Positions 7,174 through 16,389 are shown, counted from the stretch's first letter. The stretch: 33,128 nt of DNA from Catenulispora rubra (GCF_015356825.1 NZ_JAACYW010000111.1:1-33128); one strand, 5' to 3'. The notes: a model not told the origin generated them from the sequence alone. Numbers and translations are program-made.

Positions 7174-8717
7174 ATGACGTCCAGATCCGCGAACTGCTCG
7201 GCCTCGACCGCGCCGGCCGGCGGCGCGTAACTGGCCCGACCGCGCGCCAGCCACCAGATGCCGGACAGCAGCAGCGCCCCGACCAGAGCGATCGGCGCGT
7301 AGTTGAACGTGAGCGCGGTGACCGGCGAGGCCTGCGGCAGGCAGAACAGCACGACCTCGATCACCACCCACACCGAGGCGGTGTAGCCGACCAGCGGCCC
7401 CCACTTGCCCAGGTTCCAGGCGCCCTTCTTGAAGTTCTTGCCCTGCCTGGCACGCAAGAACCCGGGGATGACGTACGCCGGCGCCAAGCCGATCGAGGCG
7501 ATGGCCGTCACCGCGCCATAGGCCTGAATCGTCCACAGCGAGGGCAGGGTCAGCAGGAACGCCACCACGACCACGAGCCACATGGCGTTGGTCGGGACCG
7601 CCGAGCGGTTGACCTTGCGCCAGGTCGGCGAGCCGGGCAGCGCGCCGTCGCGGGAGAAGGCGAAGACCATGCGGGCCGCCGAGCCGATGGCGGCCAGGCC
7701 GCAGCACAGCTGCGCGATGATGATGACCAGCGTCAGCACCTCGGCCCAGTGCTGGCCCAGGGCGTCGAGCATGATGATCGACGGCGCCGTCACCGCGCCG
7801 CCGTAGCCGGAGCCGGAGGACTCGGTGGCGTACTGGTCGGAGCCGCCCTGGATGGAGAACAGGAAGGCGATGAGCAGGACCAGGCCGGCGATGCCGGAGA
7901 CCCAGATGGACCGCACGATGCCCTTCGGCGCCAGCGTCGATGCCTGGGAGGTCTCCTCGGACATGTGCGCCGAGGCGTCGTAGCCGGTCAGGGTGTAGCC
8001 GGTGAGCAGCAGGCCGATCGCGCTGACGTAGATCGCGCTCTTGAACCCGGTGGCGTTCACGTAGTGCGTGAACACGAAGCTGGCGCTCTGGTGGTGGGCC
8101 GGGACGATGAACAGCACCGCCACGATGAACGCCACGCCCAGCAGGTGCCACCAGACGCTGACCCGGTTGAACAGGTCCAGCACCCGCACGCCGAAGGTGT
8201 TCAGCACACCGTGCAGCAGCAGCACGCCGGCGAAGATCGCGATCAGCCCGTACTTGTCCGGCGTCCAGCCGAACGCCATACCGGTGAAGGCGCCGATGAA
8301 CTCGGCGGCGCCGTAGTCGATGCCGGCTATGACGCCGAACAGGCCCAGCATGTTCAGCCAGCCGGTGATCCAGCCCCAGCCCTTGCCGCCGAGGCGGTGG
8401 GCCATGAAGAACAGCGCCCCGGACGTCGGGTAGACGCTGGTCACCTCGGCCAGGCTCAGGCCGATCAGCAGGACCGCGATGGTAACGCCGATCCAGCCCC
8501 AGACCATGACGGCCGGGCCGCCGGTGGCCATACCGAAGCCGAACAGGGTCATACAGCCGGAAAGGATGGAGATGATGGAGAAGCTGATCGCGAAGTTGCC
8601 GAATCCGGACATCTTGCGGGACAGCACTGGTTCGTAGCCGATCGCGCGCAACTGCGCTGCGTCCGCGGCGTCCGCTTCGCTCCAAGCGGCGTTTTCTGAG
8701 CTTTCAGTCATCGACAT
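7170..8717 (-). CDS. APC-superfamily amino acid permease
   Basis: A 515-residue, about 12-helix cytoplasmic-membrane transporter of the amino acid/choline (ACT) branch of the APC superfamily, likely importing an amino acid or amine by cation symport. Seen: the conserved first-helix region GFGNFAISFSIISILSG, the helix-3 edge motif PTSGALFFMAHRLGGKGWGWITGW, and the helix-6 signature TGYDASAHMSEET typical of GABA/choline-type permeases. Then SAARMVFAFSRDGALPGS follows helix 8. The start at 8717 gives MSMTESS; an ATG two codons later is equally possible. The 167-bp upstream region holds three GATGGTGC repeats. Substrate cannot be read from the sequence. Confidence 0.9.
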   Translation of the reverse strand: MSMTESSENAAWSEADAADAAQLRAIGYEPVLSRKMSGFGNFAISFSIISILSGCMTLFGFGMATGGPAVMVWGWIGVTIAVLLIGLSLAEVTSVYPTSGALFFMAHRLGGKGWGWITGWLNMLGLFGVIAGIDYGAAEFIGAFTGMAFGWTPDKYGLIAIFAGVLLLHGVLNTFGVRVLDLFNRVSVWWHLLGVAFIVAVLFIVPAHHQSASFVFTHYVNATGFKSAIYVSAIGLLLTGYTLTGYDASAHMSEETSQASTLAPKGIVRSIWVSGIAGLVLLIAFLFSIQGGSDQYATESSGSGYGGAVTAPSIIMLDALGQHWAEVLTLVIIIAQLCCGLAAIGSAARMVFAFSRDGALPGSPTWRKVNRSAVPTNAMWLVVVVAFLLTLPSLWTIQAYGAVTAIASIGLAPAYVIPGFLRARQGKNFKKGAWNLGKWGPLVGYTASVWVVIEVVLFCLPQASPVTALTFNYAPIALVGALLLSGIWWLARGRASYAPPAGAVEAEQFADLDVI

Positions 8718-8770
8718 GCTCTTGTTCCGTTTTCCGTTCGGGGACCAAACAGGGGACGGTTGTGCTTTTG

Positions 8771-8857
8771 GCGATGGTGCAATGAGCTCTGTGCGATGGT
8801 GCGACTTCTGGATCAGGTTCGGATTTCGTTAAGGAATCTGTCCCCTGAGATGGTGCG
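8771..8857. promoter_or_regulatory. Three direct repeats of G(C/A)GATGGTGC upstream of the permease
   Basis: GCGATGGTGC occurs at 8771-8780 and 8793-8802 (22 bp apart, about two helical turns) and as GAGATGGTGC at 8848-8857. On the permease strand they read GCACCATCGC. The spacing suggests a regulator binding one face of DNA. No known consensus is claimed. Confidence 0.45.
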
Positions 8858-8884
8858 AAAAGCAGCTTCGGTCCTGGCCGGGGG

Positions 8885-9883
8885 CTAGGGACCCGCGCGC
8901 TGCCGCCCGGACGGGTTGGAGCGCCGCGCTGCTGCCGACAGCGCGGTGGACCTGGCCCGTACGAACTCCTCCACGGCGTCCCCCGTCGCCGAAACCACTG
9001 ACCACGGCTTGTTCGAGCCGTAGGGACCCAGCGCGTCGAACACGTCCGCGGCCAGATCGGAGCGTCCTCCGACGACCAGCGCGTGCGCCAGGTGCGACAG
9101 GTCGACGACCAGCCAGTCGTCCTTGCCGGTGCTGGTGAACCAGTTCCAGCCGCGGGCCATCTCGGTGCGCGCCGCGTCCGTGGTCCACAGCAGGTGTGCC
9201 AGGCCGTCGTTCTGGGCCTTGCGGTACTCGTAGGCGACGACCAGCGCGTACAGCGGCAGCAGCTGCAGCGGCGACAGACCGCTCAGACCGACGCTGCTGA
9301 CGATGCTGGAGGCGAACAGCTGCGCGCCGGCCGGGCTCGGGCCGGTGCCGCCGCCGACCGCGCCGAGCATCCGGTGGCAGCCCTCGCGGTTGGCCGGGTC
9401 GATGCGCCACAGGTCGCGGAAGGCGTGCCAGGGGCCCGGAACCGGGCAGGAGTCCGGGCCCTCGATGCGCTCGCCGAACCCGGCGGCCAGGGCGAGCCGG
9501 CCCAGATAGGGCACCGGGTCGCCCGGGTCCATCGCCGCGGCCTCGGCGCAGAGTTCGGCCGCGCGGCGGCCCAGCGACTGCGCCTGGGACATGCCGTTGG
9601 CCACGGCCTTGCAGGCCCGCTCGACCGCCACCCGCGCGGCCATCGCGACCGCGTCCGGGTCGTGCGGGCGCTCGGCGACCCACTCGTCGACCGCGTTGGA
9701 GGCGGCGGCGACCTGGGCCAGCAGCGCGATGCGCGTGCATCGCAGCCGGCGGTCGCCGCCGGAGGCCGCCAACAGCTCGGCCATGGAGAACCAGTGGCCG
9801 GTGCGGACCTCGCCGAGGATCCGGGCCAGTGGTTCGTCGAATCCGGCGGGGTGCATAACGGGTTTGAAGTCGTGGGGGCTCAT
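8885..9883 (-). CDS. Conserved hypothetical helical protein, function unknown
   Basis: A 332-residue protein I do not recognise. It is soluble, with no signal peptide or membrane segment. It has long amphipathic helices rich in Ala (AVAMAARVAVERACKAVANG, RRAAELCAEAAAMDPGDP) and several tryptophans. The alternation of helices around AAAMDPGDPVPYLGRLALAAGF and WRIDPANREG is reminiscent of tetratricopeptide-like scaffolds, but no repeat periodicity is clear. Coding is supported by strong third-position GC bias and length. The start at 9883 has no obvious Shine-Dalgarno; ATG 9856 (MHPAGFDEP) is an alternative. It is a monocistron between idi (152 bp upstream) and the permease (167 bp downstream). 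Confidence 0.7.
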   Translation of the reverse strand: MSPHDFKPVMHPAGFDEPLARILGEVRTGHWFSMAELLAASGGDRRLRCTRIALLAQVAAASNAVDEWVAERPHDPDAVAMAARVAVERACKAVANGMSQAQSLGRRAAELCAEAAAMDPGDPVPYLGRLALAAGFGERIEGPDSCPVPGPWHAFRDLWRIDPANREGCHRMLGAVGGGTGPSPAGAQLFASSIVSSVGLSGLSPLQLLPLYALVVAYEYRKAQNDGLAHLLWTTDAARTEMARGWNWFTSTGKDDWLVVDLSHLAHALVVGGRSDLAADVFDALGPYGSNKPWSVVSATGDAVEEFVRARSTALSAAARRSNPSGRQRAGP

Positions 9884-10035
9884 AGGGGCTCAGGCGGCAG
9901 CCGGCGGGGGGTCCGGCGGATGGTCGTGGTCAAGCAATTCCCAAGACCACGTAAAGGGATCGGGCACCGCGCAATGATGCCCGACATCACAGGTGTCGAA
10001 CAAGCCCCTGTGTGATCACATGATCACCTGGAAGA

Positions 10036-10593
10036 TCAATACATCCAGGTGCCGAAATCCCGGGCCGCCAACTGCTCGACTTGAAGACGGCACCAAGGCG
10101 ACACCTCGAAGGCACCGGAAAGTACTTGATTACTGAAATCGGCCCACGGAATCCAGCGGTATTCGCCTACTTCGTCGGGATCTGGTGACGGCGTAATTCC
10201 GGTCGCGACCGCGCCCCGGAACACCGGGCAGATCTCGTTCTCCACGATGCCGTTCGGCATTACCGCCCGGTAACGGAAGTCTGGCAGGATCGGCCAGACC
10301 GTGGGAATGTTCAGACCCAGTTCACTGGCGAGTCGCCGCCGCACGGCGTCCTCGATCGACTCTCCGGGACCAGGATGGCCGCAGGCGGAGTTCGTCCACA
10401 CCCCGGGCCAGGTCTTCTTCGAGTCGGCACGCCGGGTCAGCAGCAGCCGGTGCTGGTCGTCGAAGACGTAGCAGGAGAACGCCAGGTGCAGCGGCGTGTT
10501 CGCGGTGTGCACCGTGGCCTTGGGGGCCGTGCCGACGGGGGTCCCGTCCTCGGAGAGCAGGACTACTTCTTCCACTTCCACATTGGTTTCCAC
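10036..10593 (-). CDS. idi: Isopentenyl-diphosphate delta-isomerase, type I
   Basis: A 185-residue Nudix-fold enzyme interconverting isopentenyl and dimethylallyl diphosphate, the two C5 building blocks used by prenyl synthases. Catalytic Cys71 lies in TNSACGHPGPGES, and the acidic catalytic/metal residues Glu118 and Glu120 in VENEICPVF. The histidine metal ligands are expected in HTANTPLHLAFS (His29, His36) and CGHP (His73). Length is normal. It lies 48 bp downstream of the DNA polymerase gene on the same strand and may be co-transcribed. About 4 kb away is the predicted encapsulated prenyl synthase, whose substrates this enzyme would supply; that link is metabolic inference. Confidence 0.97.
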   Translation of the reverse strand: METNVEVEEVVLLSEDGTPVGTAPKATVHTANTPLHLAFSCYVFDDQHRLLLTRRADSKKTWPGVWTNSACGHPGPGESIEDAVRRRLASELGLNIPTVWPILPDFRYRAVMPNGIVENEICPVFRGAVATGITPSPDPDEVGEYRWIPWADFSNQVLSGAFEVSPWCRLQVEQLAARDFGTWMY

Positions 10594-10641
10594 ATCATCC
10601 GAGCTTGCCTGCGCCGGGGCCGCCTTGTCGCTGGTTGTGCA

Positions 10642-12366
10642 CTATTTGGCGTCACCGTAACACTCCACAGAGTGAACGCTCATAGGAAAACGGACCGGCG
10701 AAGGACCGAAGACCAGCCGTCCCGCGCCGGCGGCGCACTCGCTGATCATCTCGGCCACCGCCGGGGCGTGCTCGCGCGGCGCGTGCACCAGCACCTCGTC
10801 GTGCTGGAAGAACACCAGCTGCGGCCCGTCCAGCGCGCGCAGCCGCTGCCGGAGCAGCGCCAGCAGCACCTCGGCCCATTCGGCGGCGGTGGCCTGGATG
10901 ACGAAGTTGCGGGTGAACCGGCCCCGGGCCCGCGCCACCTGGCCCGAGCGGCGGTTGCTGTCGTCGGAGGCGTCGGCCTCGGCGTCCCCGGCGATCGCGC
11001 TCTGCCAGCGCTCCGAGGGCGGCGGGCAGGTGCGGCCGAGCTGGGAACGCACTAGGCGACCGCGCTCGCCCTCGCGGGCGGCGTCGTCCAGCAGCGCCGT
11101 GGCCTTGGGGAAGCGGCGGCGCATCAGGGCCAGCGGTTCGGCCGCACCGCCGCCGGTCTGCCCGTACATGGCGCCCAGCAGTCCGAGCTTGGCCTGGTCG
11201 CGGGAGCCCTCGAAGACTCCGGCGAGCGCGGCGTACATGTCATCGCTCTGCGTCGCCTCGGCCATGCCCGGGTCCTGCGCCATCGCGGCCAAGATGCGCG
11301 GCTCCAGCTGCGCGGCGTCGGCGGCCACGAACACCCAGCCGGGGTCGGCGATGACCGCCTTGCGCAGCCGCCGCGCGATCTGCAGCGCGCCGCCGCCGCG
11401 GGCCGCCCAGCGTCCGGTGACGACGCCGCCGACGGAGTACTCCGGCCGGAATCGACCTTCCACCACCCAGGTGTCGCGCCAGGCCCAGCCGTTGAACGAG
11501 TATAGCCGCGAGAGCTCTTTGTACTTGAGCAGCAGCGGGATCGCCGGGTGGTCGATCTCCTTGAGCTCCCAGCGGCGCAGCGAGGGAAGTTTCACGCCGG
11601 CCTCGGAGAAGGCCTTGGTCACCTGCTGTGCGGAATCCGGGTTCAGGGCCCGGACGCCCAACGCCTCGGCCAGCCGGGCCGCCGCGGCGACCATCTCCCG
11701 GGGCGGCGAGCCGTCCAGCGGACGCGGGCCCAGGACCTCCTCCAGGATCGTGCTGTGCACGTCGACGCGCCAGGGCAGGCCGTGGTGCGCCATTTCGGCG
11801 GCGGCCAGCGAGGCCGCGGATTCGGCGGCCACCAGGAGCCGGAACGCGCCGGGGTTCGCGGTGGCCGAGATCCGGCGGAGCTGGTCGGCGTAGACCTCGC
11901 GGACCGCGCGCAGCGGGTCGACGTCGGAGGGCAGGCCGGAGCGGTCCGGTTCGAACAGCGCGGGCTGGGTCGTCGGGCTGTCGGTCGGGGCGGCCATGGT
12001 GCCCTCGGCACGGTCCTCGGGGACCGGCAGGCCGTGCAGCCGGGCCCACGCCGCACCGAGGGAGCGCGGCCCGCCGCAGTGGCCCTCGTAGGCCAGCAGC
12101 AGGGCCTCGGTGAGGGCCAGGTCGTGGCAGCGGTCGATGCGCACGCCGCGGCGCAGCAGGGCCGGGGCCAGGTCGGCGCTGGCCGGCCAGATCCAGCGCG
12201 GATGGTCGGGCTCGTCCGGGGACGAGGCCGCTTCCAACGCCCCGACCTCGGCTTCCAGGTCCGCGACGGCGCGCGCCGGCCCGGCCGCGGCGCCGGTGTC
12301 GGTGATCGCTTGAACGAAGCCTCGATCCCTGAAACCCTCGGGGTCGTAGGTCGCGGCGATCTGCAT
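10642..12366 (-). CDS. Family A DNA polymerase, bifunctional 3'-5' exonuclease/polymerase type
   Basis: A 574-residue PolA-family polymerase lacking the 5'-3' exonuclease domain, like the short second family A polymerases of actinomycetes. Motif A is VAADAAQLEPRILAAM; motif B is RDQAKLGLLGAMYGQTGG; motif C is FFQHDEVLVHAP, with HDE around residue 521. In motif A the usual YSQIELR reads AAQLEPR. The N-terminal 200 residues sit where the 3'-5' exonuclease fold should be, but I cannot point to its DEDD residues, so proofreading is doubtful. I chose ATG 12366 (MQIAATYDPEGF). The longer in-frame start at 12486 would run through the divergent promoter region and translate an AC-rich repeat. Likely role: repair or translesion synthesis. 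Confidence 0.88.
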   Translation of the reverse strand: MQIAATYDPEGFRDRGFVQAITDTGAAAGPARAVADLEAEVGALEAASSPDEPDHPRWIWPASADLAPALLRRGVRIDRCHDLALTEALLLAYEGHCGGPRSLGAAWARLHGLPVPEDRAEGTMAAPTDSPTTQPALFEPDRSGLPSDVDPLRAVREVYADQLRRISATANPGAFRLLVAAESAASLAAAEMAHHGLPWRVDVHSTILEEVLGPRPLDGSPPREMVAAAARLAEALGVRALNPDSAQQVTKAFSEAGVKLPSLRRWELKEIDHPAIPLLLKYKELSRLYSFNGWAWRDTWVVEGRFRPEYSVGGVVTGRWAARGGGALQIARRLRKAVIADPGWVFVAADAAQLEPRILAAMAQDPGMAEATQSDDMYAALAGVFEGSRDQAKLGLLGAMYGQTGGGAAEPLALMRRRFPKATALLDDAAREGERGRLVRSQLGRTCPPPSERWQSAIAGDAEADASDDSNRRSGQVARARGRFTRNFVIQATAAEWAEVLLALLRQRLRALDGPQLVFFQHDEVLVHAPREHAPAVAEMISECAAGAGRLVFGPSPVRFPMSVHSVECYGDAK

Positions 12367-12509
12367 CCGATCATTGTCTGCGACAGCACTGACAACACCG
12401 ACAACACCGACACTGACCGGCACATACAGGTGCCGACCGGCCCTGACCAGGCCGACGCTCGCGCACCGACATTCGTGCACCAACACTGACAGACCGATAA
12501 GGACCCGTC

Positions 12510-13283
12510 ATGACCAAGACCGCCGTCGTCACCGGAGCCAGCAGCGGGATCGGCGCCGCCACCGCGCGCCAGCTGGCCGCCGAGGGGTTCCGGGTGGTGC
12601 TCGTGGCCCGCCGCAAGGAGCGCCTGGAGGCCTTGGCAGCGGAGATTTGCGAGACGGTACAGATCGCCGAGATCGGTGGCGTCGCCGAGGCGGTGACGCT
12701 GGACGTGACCGACGTCGAGGCGATCAAGGCGTTTGCGGCCGAGCTGGAGTCGTGTGACGTTCTGGTGAACAACGCCGGCGGTGCCATCGGCACGGACCCG
12801 GTGTCGGCGGCGGATCCCGGCGACTGGCGCTCGATGTTCGAGACCAACGTCCTGGGCGCCCTGAACTTCACGCAGGCGCTGCTGCCGAAGCTGATCGCCT
12901 CCGGCGCCGGGACCGTGGTGATGCTCACATCGACCGCCGCGCACGTCGCCTACGAGGGCGGCGCGGGCTACGCGGCGTCCAAGCACGCGATGCACGCCAT
13001 GACCGCGACGCTGCGCCTGGAGGTCTTCGACCAGCCGGTCCGCGTGATCGAGATCGCGCCGGGCATGGTGATGACCGACGAGTTCTCGCTCAAGCGGTTC
13101 GGCGGCGACGCGGACAAGGCGGCCTCGGTGTACGCCGGCGTCCCGGGCCCGCTGGTCGCCGAGGACGTCGCGGACTGCATCGTGTGGTCGGTGACGCGGC
13201 CGCCGCACGTGAACGTGGACCTGATGGTCGTGCGGCCGCGGGCGCAGGCGGCGCAGCACAAGGTGCATCGGGTCACCGAGTAG
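12510..13283 (+). CDS. SDR-family NADP-dependent oxidoreductase (YdfG-like)
   Basis: A 257-residue classical short-chain dehydrogenase. It has the nucleotide-binding motif TGASSGIG (8-15), Arg-Arg after strand 2 (VARRKER) favouring NADP, the NNAG motif (87-90), Asn113, and the catalytic Ser141-Tyr154-Lys158 triad in STAAH...YAASK. The closest style is the 3-hydroxy-acid/serine dehydrogenase group. The ATG follows an AAGGA ribosome-binding site about 8 nt upstream. It is transcribed divergently from the polymerase gene and ends at a strong shared terminator. The substrate is not predictable. Confidence 0.93.
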   Translation: MTKTAVVTGASSGIGAATARQLAAEGFRVVLVARRKERLEALAAEICETVQIAEIGGVAEAVTLDVTDVEAIKAFAAELESCDVLVNNAGGAIGTDPVSAADPGDWRSMFETNVLGALNFTQALLPKLIASGAGTVVMLTSTAAHVAYEGGAGYAASKHAMHAMTATLRLEVFDQPVRVIEIAPGMVMTDEFSLKRFGGDADKAASVYAGVPGPLVAEDVADCIVWSVTRPPHVNVDLMVVRPRAQAAQHKVHRVTE

Positions 13284-13316
13284 CACGGAGCCTCGCAAAG
13301 TAGCGTAGATACAGAA

Positions 13317-13347
13317 AAGCGCCCCAGCCTTCGCGGCCGGGGCGCTT
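13317..13347. terminator. Bidirectional hairpin terminator
   Basis: AAGCGCCCC (13317-13325) pairs with GGGGCGCTT (13339-13347). The stem continues inward as GCC/GGC after one A-C mismatch, leaving a short loop. It lies between the convergent SDR and EamA genes, with A/T ends on both sides. Confidence 0.88.
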
Positions 13348-13366
13348 CGCTGTGTCGTCGGCGGAC

Positions 13367-14314
13367 TCAGGCGATGGCCGCCGCCTCGGGCCCGCAGTCC
13401 TCGGCTATGGAGGCCGTCACAGGGACAGCGGCCACCGCCTTCTCCTTCGGCGCGGCGGCGTCCCCCTTGCGCAGCGTCGACAGGATCAGGCCGATCAGCA
13501 CCAGCGGCGCCCCGACGATGATGCCGGCCTTGATGCTCTCGCCGAGGAACACCACCCCGCCGGCCACCGCGACCGCCGGGTTCACAAACGTGATCATCGA
13601 CGACTTGGCCGGCCCGACCTCGCCGATCAGCGCGAAGAACAGCAGGAACGCCGCGGCCGTGCAGACCAGGCCGAGGGCGACCACCGCGGCCAGGGAGTTG
13701 GCCTTCGGCATGTGCGCGGGGTGGCTGAACGCCGCGATCGGCAGATACAGCAGCGCCACGCCGGTCAGCGACAGCGTGATGGTCGCCAGCGTCGGGACGC
13801 CGACCAGCTTGCGGTCGGCGATGATCGGCGCGATCGCGTAGCCGACCGCCACCGCGATCACCTCCAGCATCCGGCCCACCTGGACCTGGCCGATGTTCAG
13901 CCCGACGATCGCCACGACGCCGGCCATCCCGATGAACAGTCCGGCCAGCCGCGTCCCGGACACCGCCGAGCGGTCCCCGAGGCGCCACATGATCAGCGCG
14001 ACGAAGAACGGCACGGCCGCGATCAGCAGCCCGGCCAGCGAGGAGGTCATGTGCTGCTCGGCGTCGCCCAGCAGCAGCCAGGGCCCGGCGATCTCCAGCG
14101 CCGCGAACGCCACGATGTAGCGCCACTGCTTCAGCGCCGGCCGCACCATCCCGCGCTTCCAGGCCACCGGCAACAGCACCGCCGCCCCGATCGCAGTGCG
14201 CGCGAACACGATGAACGGCGCCGGCATCCCCTCCAGCGCGACCTTGATCAACAGATACGGGATGCCCCAGATCACCGACATGGCCGCGAACAGCAGCCAT
14301 CCCCGTTTCGACAC
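13367..14314 (-). CDS. EamA/DMT-family transporter
   Basis: A 315-residue, ten-helix drug/metabolite exporter with two EamA halves: LFAAMSVIWGIPYLLIKVAL and PFIVFARTAIGAAVLLP in the first, FALIGEVGPAKSSMITFVNPAVAVAGGVVFLGE in the second. The start is the GTG at 14314 (VSKRGWLL), preceded by GAGGGG on the minus strand. The longer ORF upstream begins with a non-membrane, unlikely sequence. The C-terminal tail is a cytoplasmic low-complexity stretch. Substrate is unknown; amino acids or metabolites are typical for the family. Confidence 0.9.
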   Translation of the reverse strand: MSKRGWLLFAAMSVIWGIPYLLIKVALEGMPAPFIVFARTAIGAAVLLPVAWKRGMVRPALKQWRYIVAFAALEIAGPWLLLGDAEQHMTSSLAGLLIAAVPFFVALIMWRLGDRSAVSGTRLAGLFIGMAGVVAIVGLNIGQVQVGRMLEVIAVAVGYAIAPIIADRKLVGVPTLATITLSLTGVALLYLPIAAFSHPAHMPKANSLAAVVALGLVCTAAAFLLFFALIGEVGPAKSSMITFVNPAVAVAGGVVFLGESIKAGIIVGAPLVLIGLILSTLRKGDAAAPKEKAVAAVPVTASIAEDCGPEAAAIA

Positions 14315-14517
14315 GCGAGCCCCCTCAAGGCGACGAAATCGAATGACACCAATCAGTCGGCCGGCCCGCGAAACCCCCGGTCGCAGCCGTTCCGACGTTC
14401 CCCGGTAACAGCCACGGGGCGCCTGAGCATATTCCATGGGCGCTTTCCAGGAAATGAGGCCTCTGCCAAAGTGGACACCCTGCACGGAGCAACGGACCGA
14501 TCACGTGGAGGCAACCG

Positions 14518-16389
14518 ATGTCCGCCCCGAGACGCACCCCGAGACGCAGACCTGTCACCGTCGTCGCCGCCCTGGCCACGGCGGTCGCCCTGACCGGCAC
14601 CCTGACCGCGGCGCGCGCCGCCCCGGCCCCCGCCTCCGGCTCGGGCCAGCCGCCGCGCGAGCCGGTGGCCACCGGCTACGGCGGCGCGGTGGCCAGCGTC
14701 AGCCCGGACGCCACGCAGACCGGCCTGGACGTGCTCAAGCACGGCGGCAACGCCGTGGACGCGGCGGTGGCCACGGCGGCCGCGCTGGGCGTCGTCGAGC
14801 CGTACTCGGCCGGGATCGGCGGCGGCGGCTTCTTCGTCTACTACAACGCCCGCACGCACAAGGTCTCCACGATCGACGGCCGCGAGTCCGGCCCGGCGGC
14901 GATGACCACGAACTGGTTCATCGACCCGGCCACCGGCAAGCCGCTGTCGTTCACCGACGCGGTCAACTCCGGCCTGTCGGTCGGCGTCCCGGGCACGTTG
15001 AAGACGTGGACGACGGCGCTGGACGACTGGGGCACCATCTCGTTGAAGAAGGCGCTGCAGGGCGGCATCGACATAGCCTCCAACGGTTTCGTCGTCGATC
15101 CGACGTTCAACTCCTTCACCGCGATGAACCAGGCGCGGTTCTCGCAGATCGCGCCGACGGCGCAACTGTTCCTGCCGAACGGCGCGGCGCCGCCGGTGGG
15201 GTCGGTGTTCAAGAACCCTGATTTGGCGAACACCTACAAGCTGCTGGCCGAGGAGGGCCCCGGCCTGTTCTACGGCGGGGAGTTGGGCCAGGAGGTGGCC
15301 AACACCTCGCAGCACCCGCCGACGATCCCGAACCCGACGATGAACTTCCGGCCCGGCCAACTCACCGCCGCCGACATCGCCGGCTACACCGCGCCGGTGC
15401 AGGCGCCGACGCACGTGGACTACAAGGGTCTGGACGTCTACTCGATCGCGCCGCCGTCCTCCGGCGGGACCACGGTCGGGGAGGCTCTCAACATCCTGTC
15501 GAACTTCGACGTGGACCCCGGCGACCAGGTGCAGGCGCTGCACCTGTACGACGAGGCCTCGAAGATCGCCTTCGCCGACCGCAACCGCTGGGTCGGGGAC
15601 GCGAACTTCAACGACGTGCCGACCGAGCAGCTGACCTCCAAGGTCTACGGCAAGGACCGGGCCTGCCTGATCAGCCCGACCAGCACGCTGGCCGCGCCGG
15701 TCGCGCCCGGGAACCCGTTCGCGCCGGGCGGCGGCACGCAGTGCCCGTCCACGGCGCCGACCGGGACCTCGTACGCCGACACCGAGGGCCTGTCCACGAC
15801 GCACCTGGTGACCGCGGACAAGTGGGGCGACGTCGTGTCCTACACCCTGACCATCGAGCAGACCGGCGGTTCGGCGATGACCGTGCCGGGCCGGGGCTTC
15901 CTGCTGAACAACGAGATGACGGACTTCGACTTCACGCCGCTGTTCCCGGGCGTGCCGGACCCGAACCTGCCGGCGGCGTTCAAGCGGCCGCGCTCGGCGA
16001 TGTCGCCGACCATCGTGCTGAAGGACGGCAGGCCGTTCATCGCGGTCGGCTCCCCGGGCGGGGCGACGATCATCACCACGGTGCTGCAGATCCTGGTCAA
16101 CCGTCTGGACCTGGGCATGAACCTGGAGCAGGCGATCGCCGCGCCGCGCGCCTCGCAGCGCAACGCGGCCTCGACCTTCGCCGAGCCGGCGTTCCTGAAC
16201 CTGCCGGAGATCCCGGGGTTGGAGGCATTGGGTGAGAAGTTCACGCTCGTACCGCCTTCGGGGACGCCGACGCCGGAGATCGGTGCGGCGACCGGGCTGG
16301 AGTTCCTGCCGAACGGCGCGGTCGAGGCCGCGGCGGAGCCGGCTCGGCGTGGCGGCGGTGCCGCGGCGGTCGTGCACCCGGTGAGGTAG
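14518..16389 (+). CDS. ggt: Gamma-glutamyltransferase, secreted
   Basis: A 623-residue N-terminal-nucleophile enzyme that cleaves or transfers the gamma-glutamyl group of glutathione and related peptides outside the cell. An Arg-rich signal peptide ends near residue 35 (TLTAARAAPAPA). The self-processing site is the STTH motif: Thr427 is the predicted nucleophile and the new N-terminus of the small subunit, giving a large subunit of about 36-426 and a small one of 427-623. Other family blocks: GGNAVDAAVATAAALGVVEP, SAGIGGGGFFVYY, PPSSGGTTVGEALNIL, and the small-subunit glycines in GSPGGATIITTVLQIL. The ATG at 14518 has GTGGAGG about 8 nt upstream. A monocistron ending before a hairpin. Confidence 0.95.
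   Translation: MSAPRRTPRRRPVTVVAALATAVALTGTLTAARAAPAPASGSGQPPREPVATGYGGAVASVSPDATQTGLDVLKHGGNAVDAAVATAAALGVVEPYSAGIGGGGFFVYYNARTHKVSTIDGRESGPAAMTTNWFIDPATGKPLSFTDAVNSGLSVGVPGTLKTWTTALDDWGTISLKKALQGGIDIASNGFVVDPTFNSFTAMNQARFSQIAPTAQLFLPNGAAPPVGSVFKNPDLANTYKLLAEEGPGLFYGGELGQEVANTSQHPPTIPNPTMNFRPGQLTAADIAGYTAPVQAPTHVDYKGLDVYSIAPPSSGGTTVGEALNILSNFDVDPGDQVQALHLYDEASKIAFADRNRWVGDANFNDVPTEQLTSKVYGKDRACLISPTSTLAAPVAPGNPFAPGGGTQCPSTAPTGTSYADTEGLSTTHLVTADKWGDVVSYTLTIEQTGGSAMTVPGRGFLLNNEMTDFDFTPLFPGVPDPNLPAAFKRPRSAMSPTIVLKDGRPFIAVGSPGGATIITTVLQILVNRLDLGMNLEQAIAAPRASQRNAASTFAEPAFLNLPEIPGLEALGEKFTLVPPSGTPTPEIGAATGLEFLPNGAVEAAAEPARRGGGAAAVVHPVR

Noticed and set aside
6465..8699. 744-codon plus-strand frame across the DUF4239 3' half and the permease
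   Set aside because: It crosses a strong terminator and two real genes and gives charged, His/Asp/Gln-rich sequence without domains.
12366..12486. 40-residue N-terminal extension of the DNA polymerase starting at 12486
   Set aside because: It translates the AC-repeat divergent promoter region (12388-12418) and has no family similarity. ATG 12366 fits the start of the folded protein.
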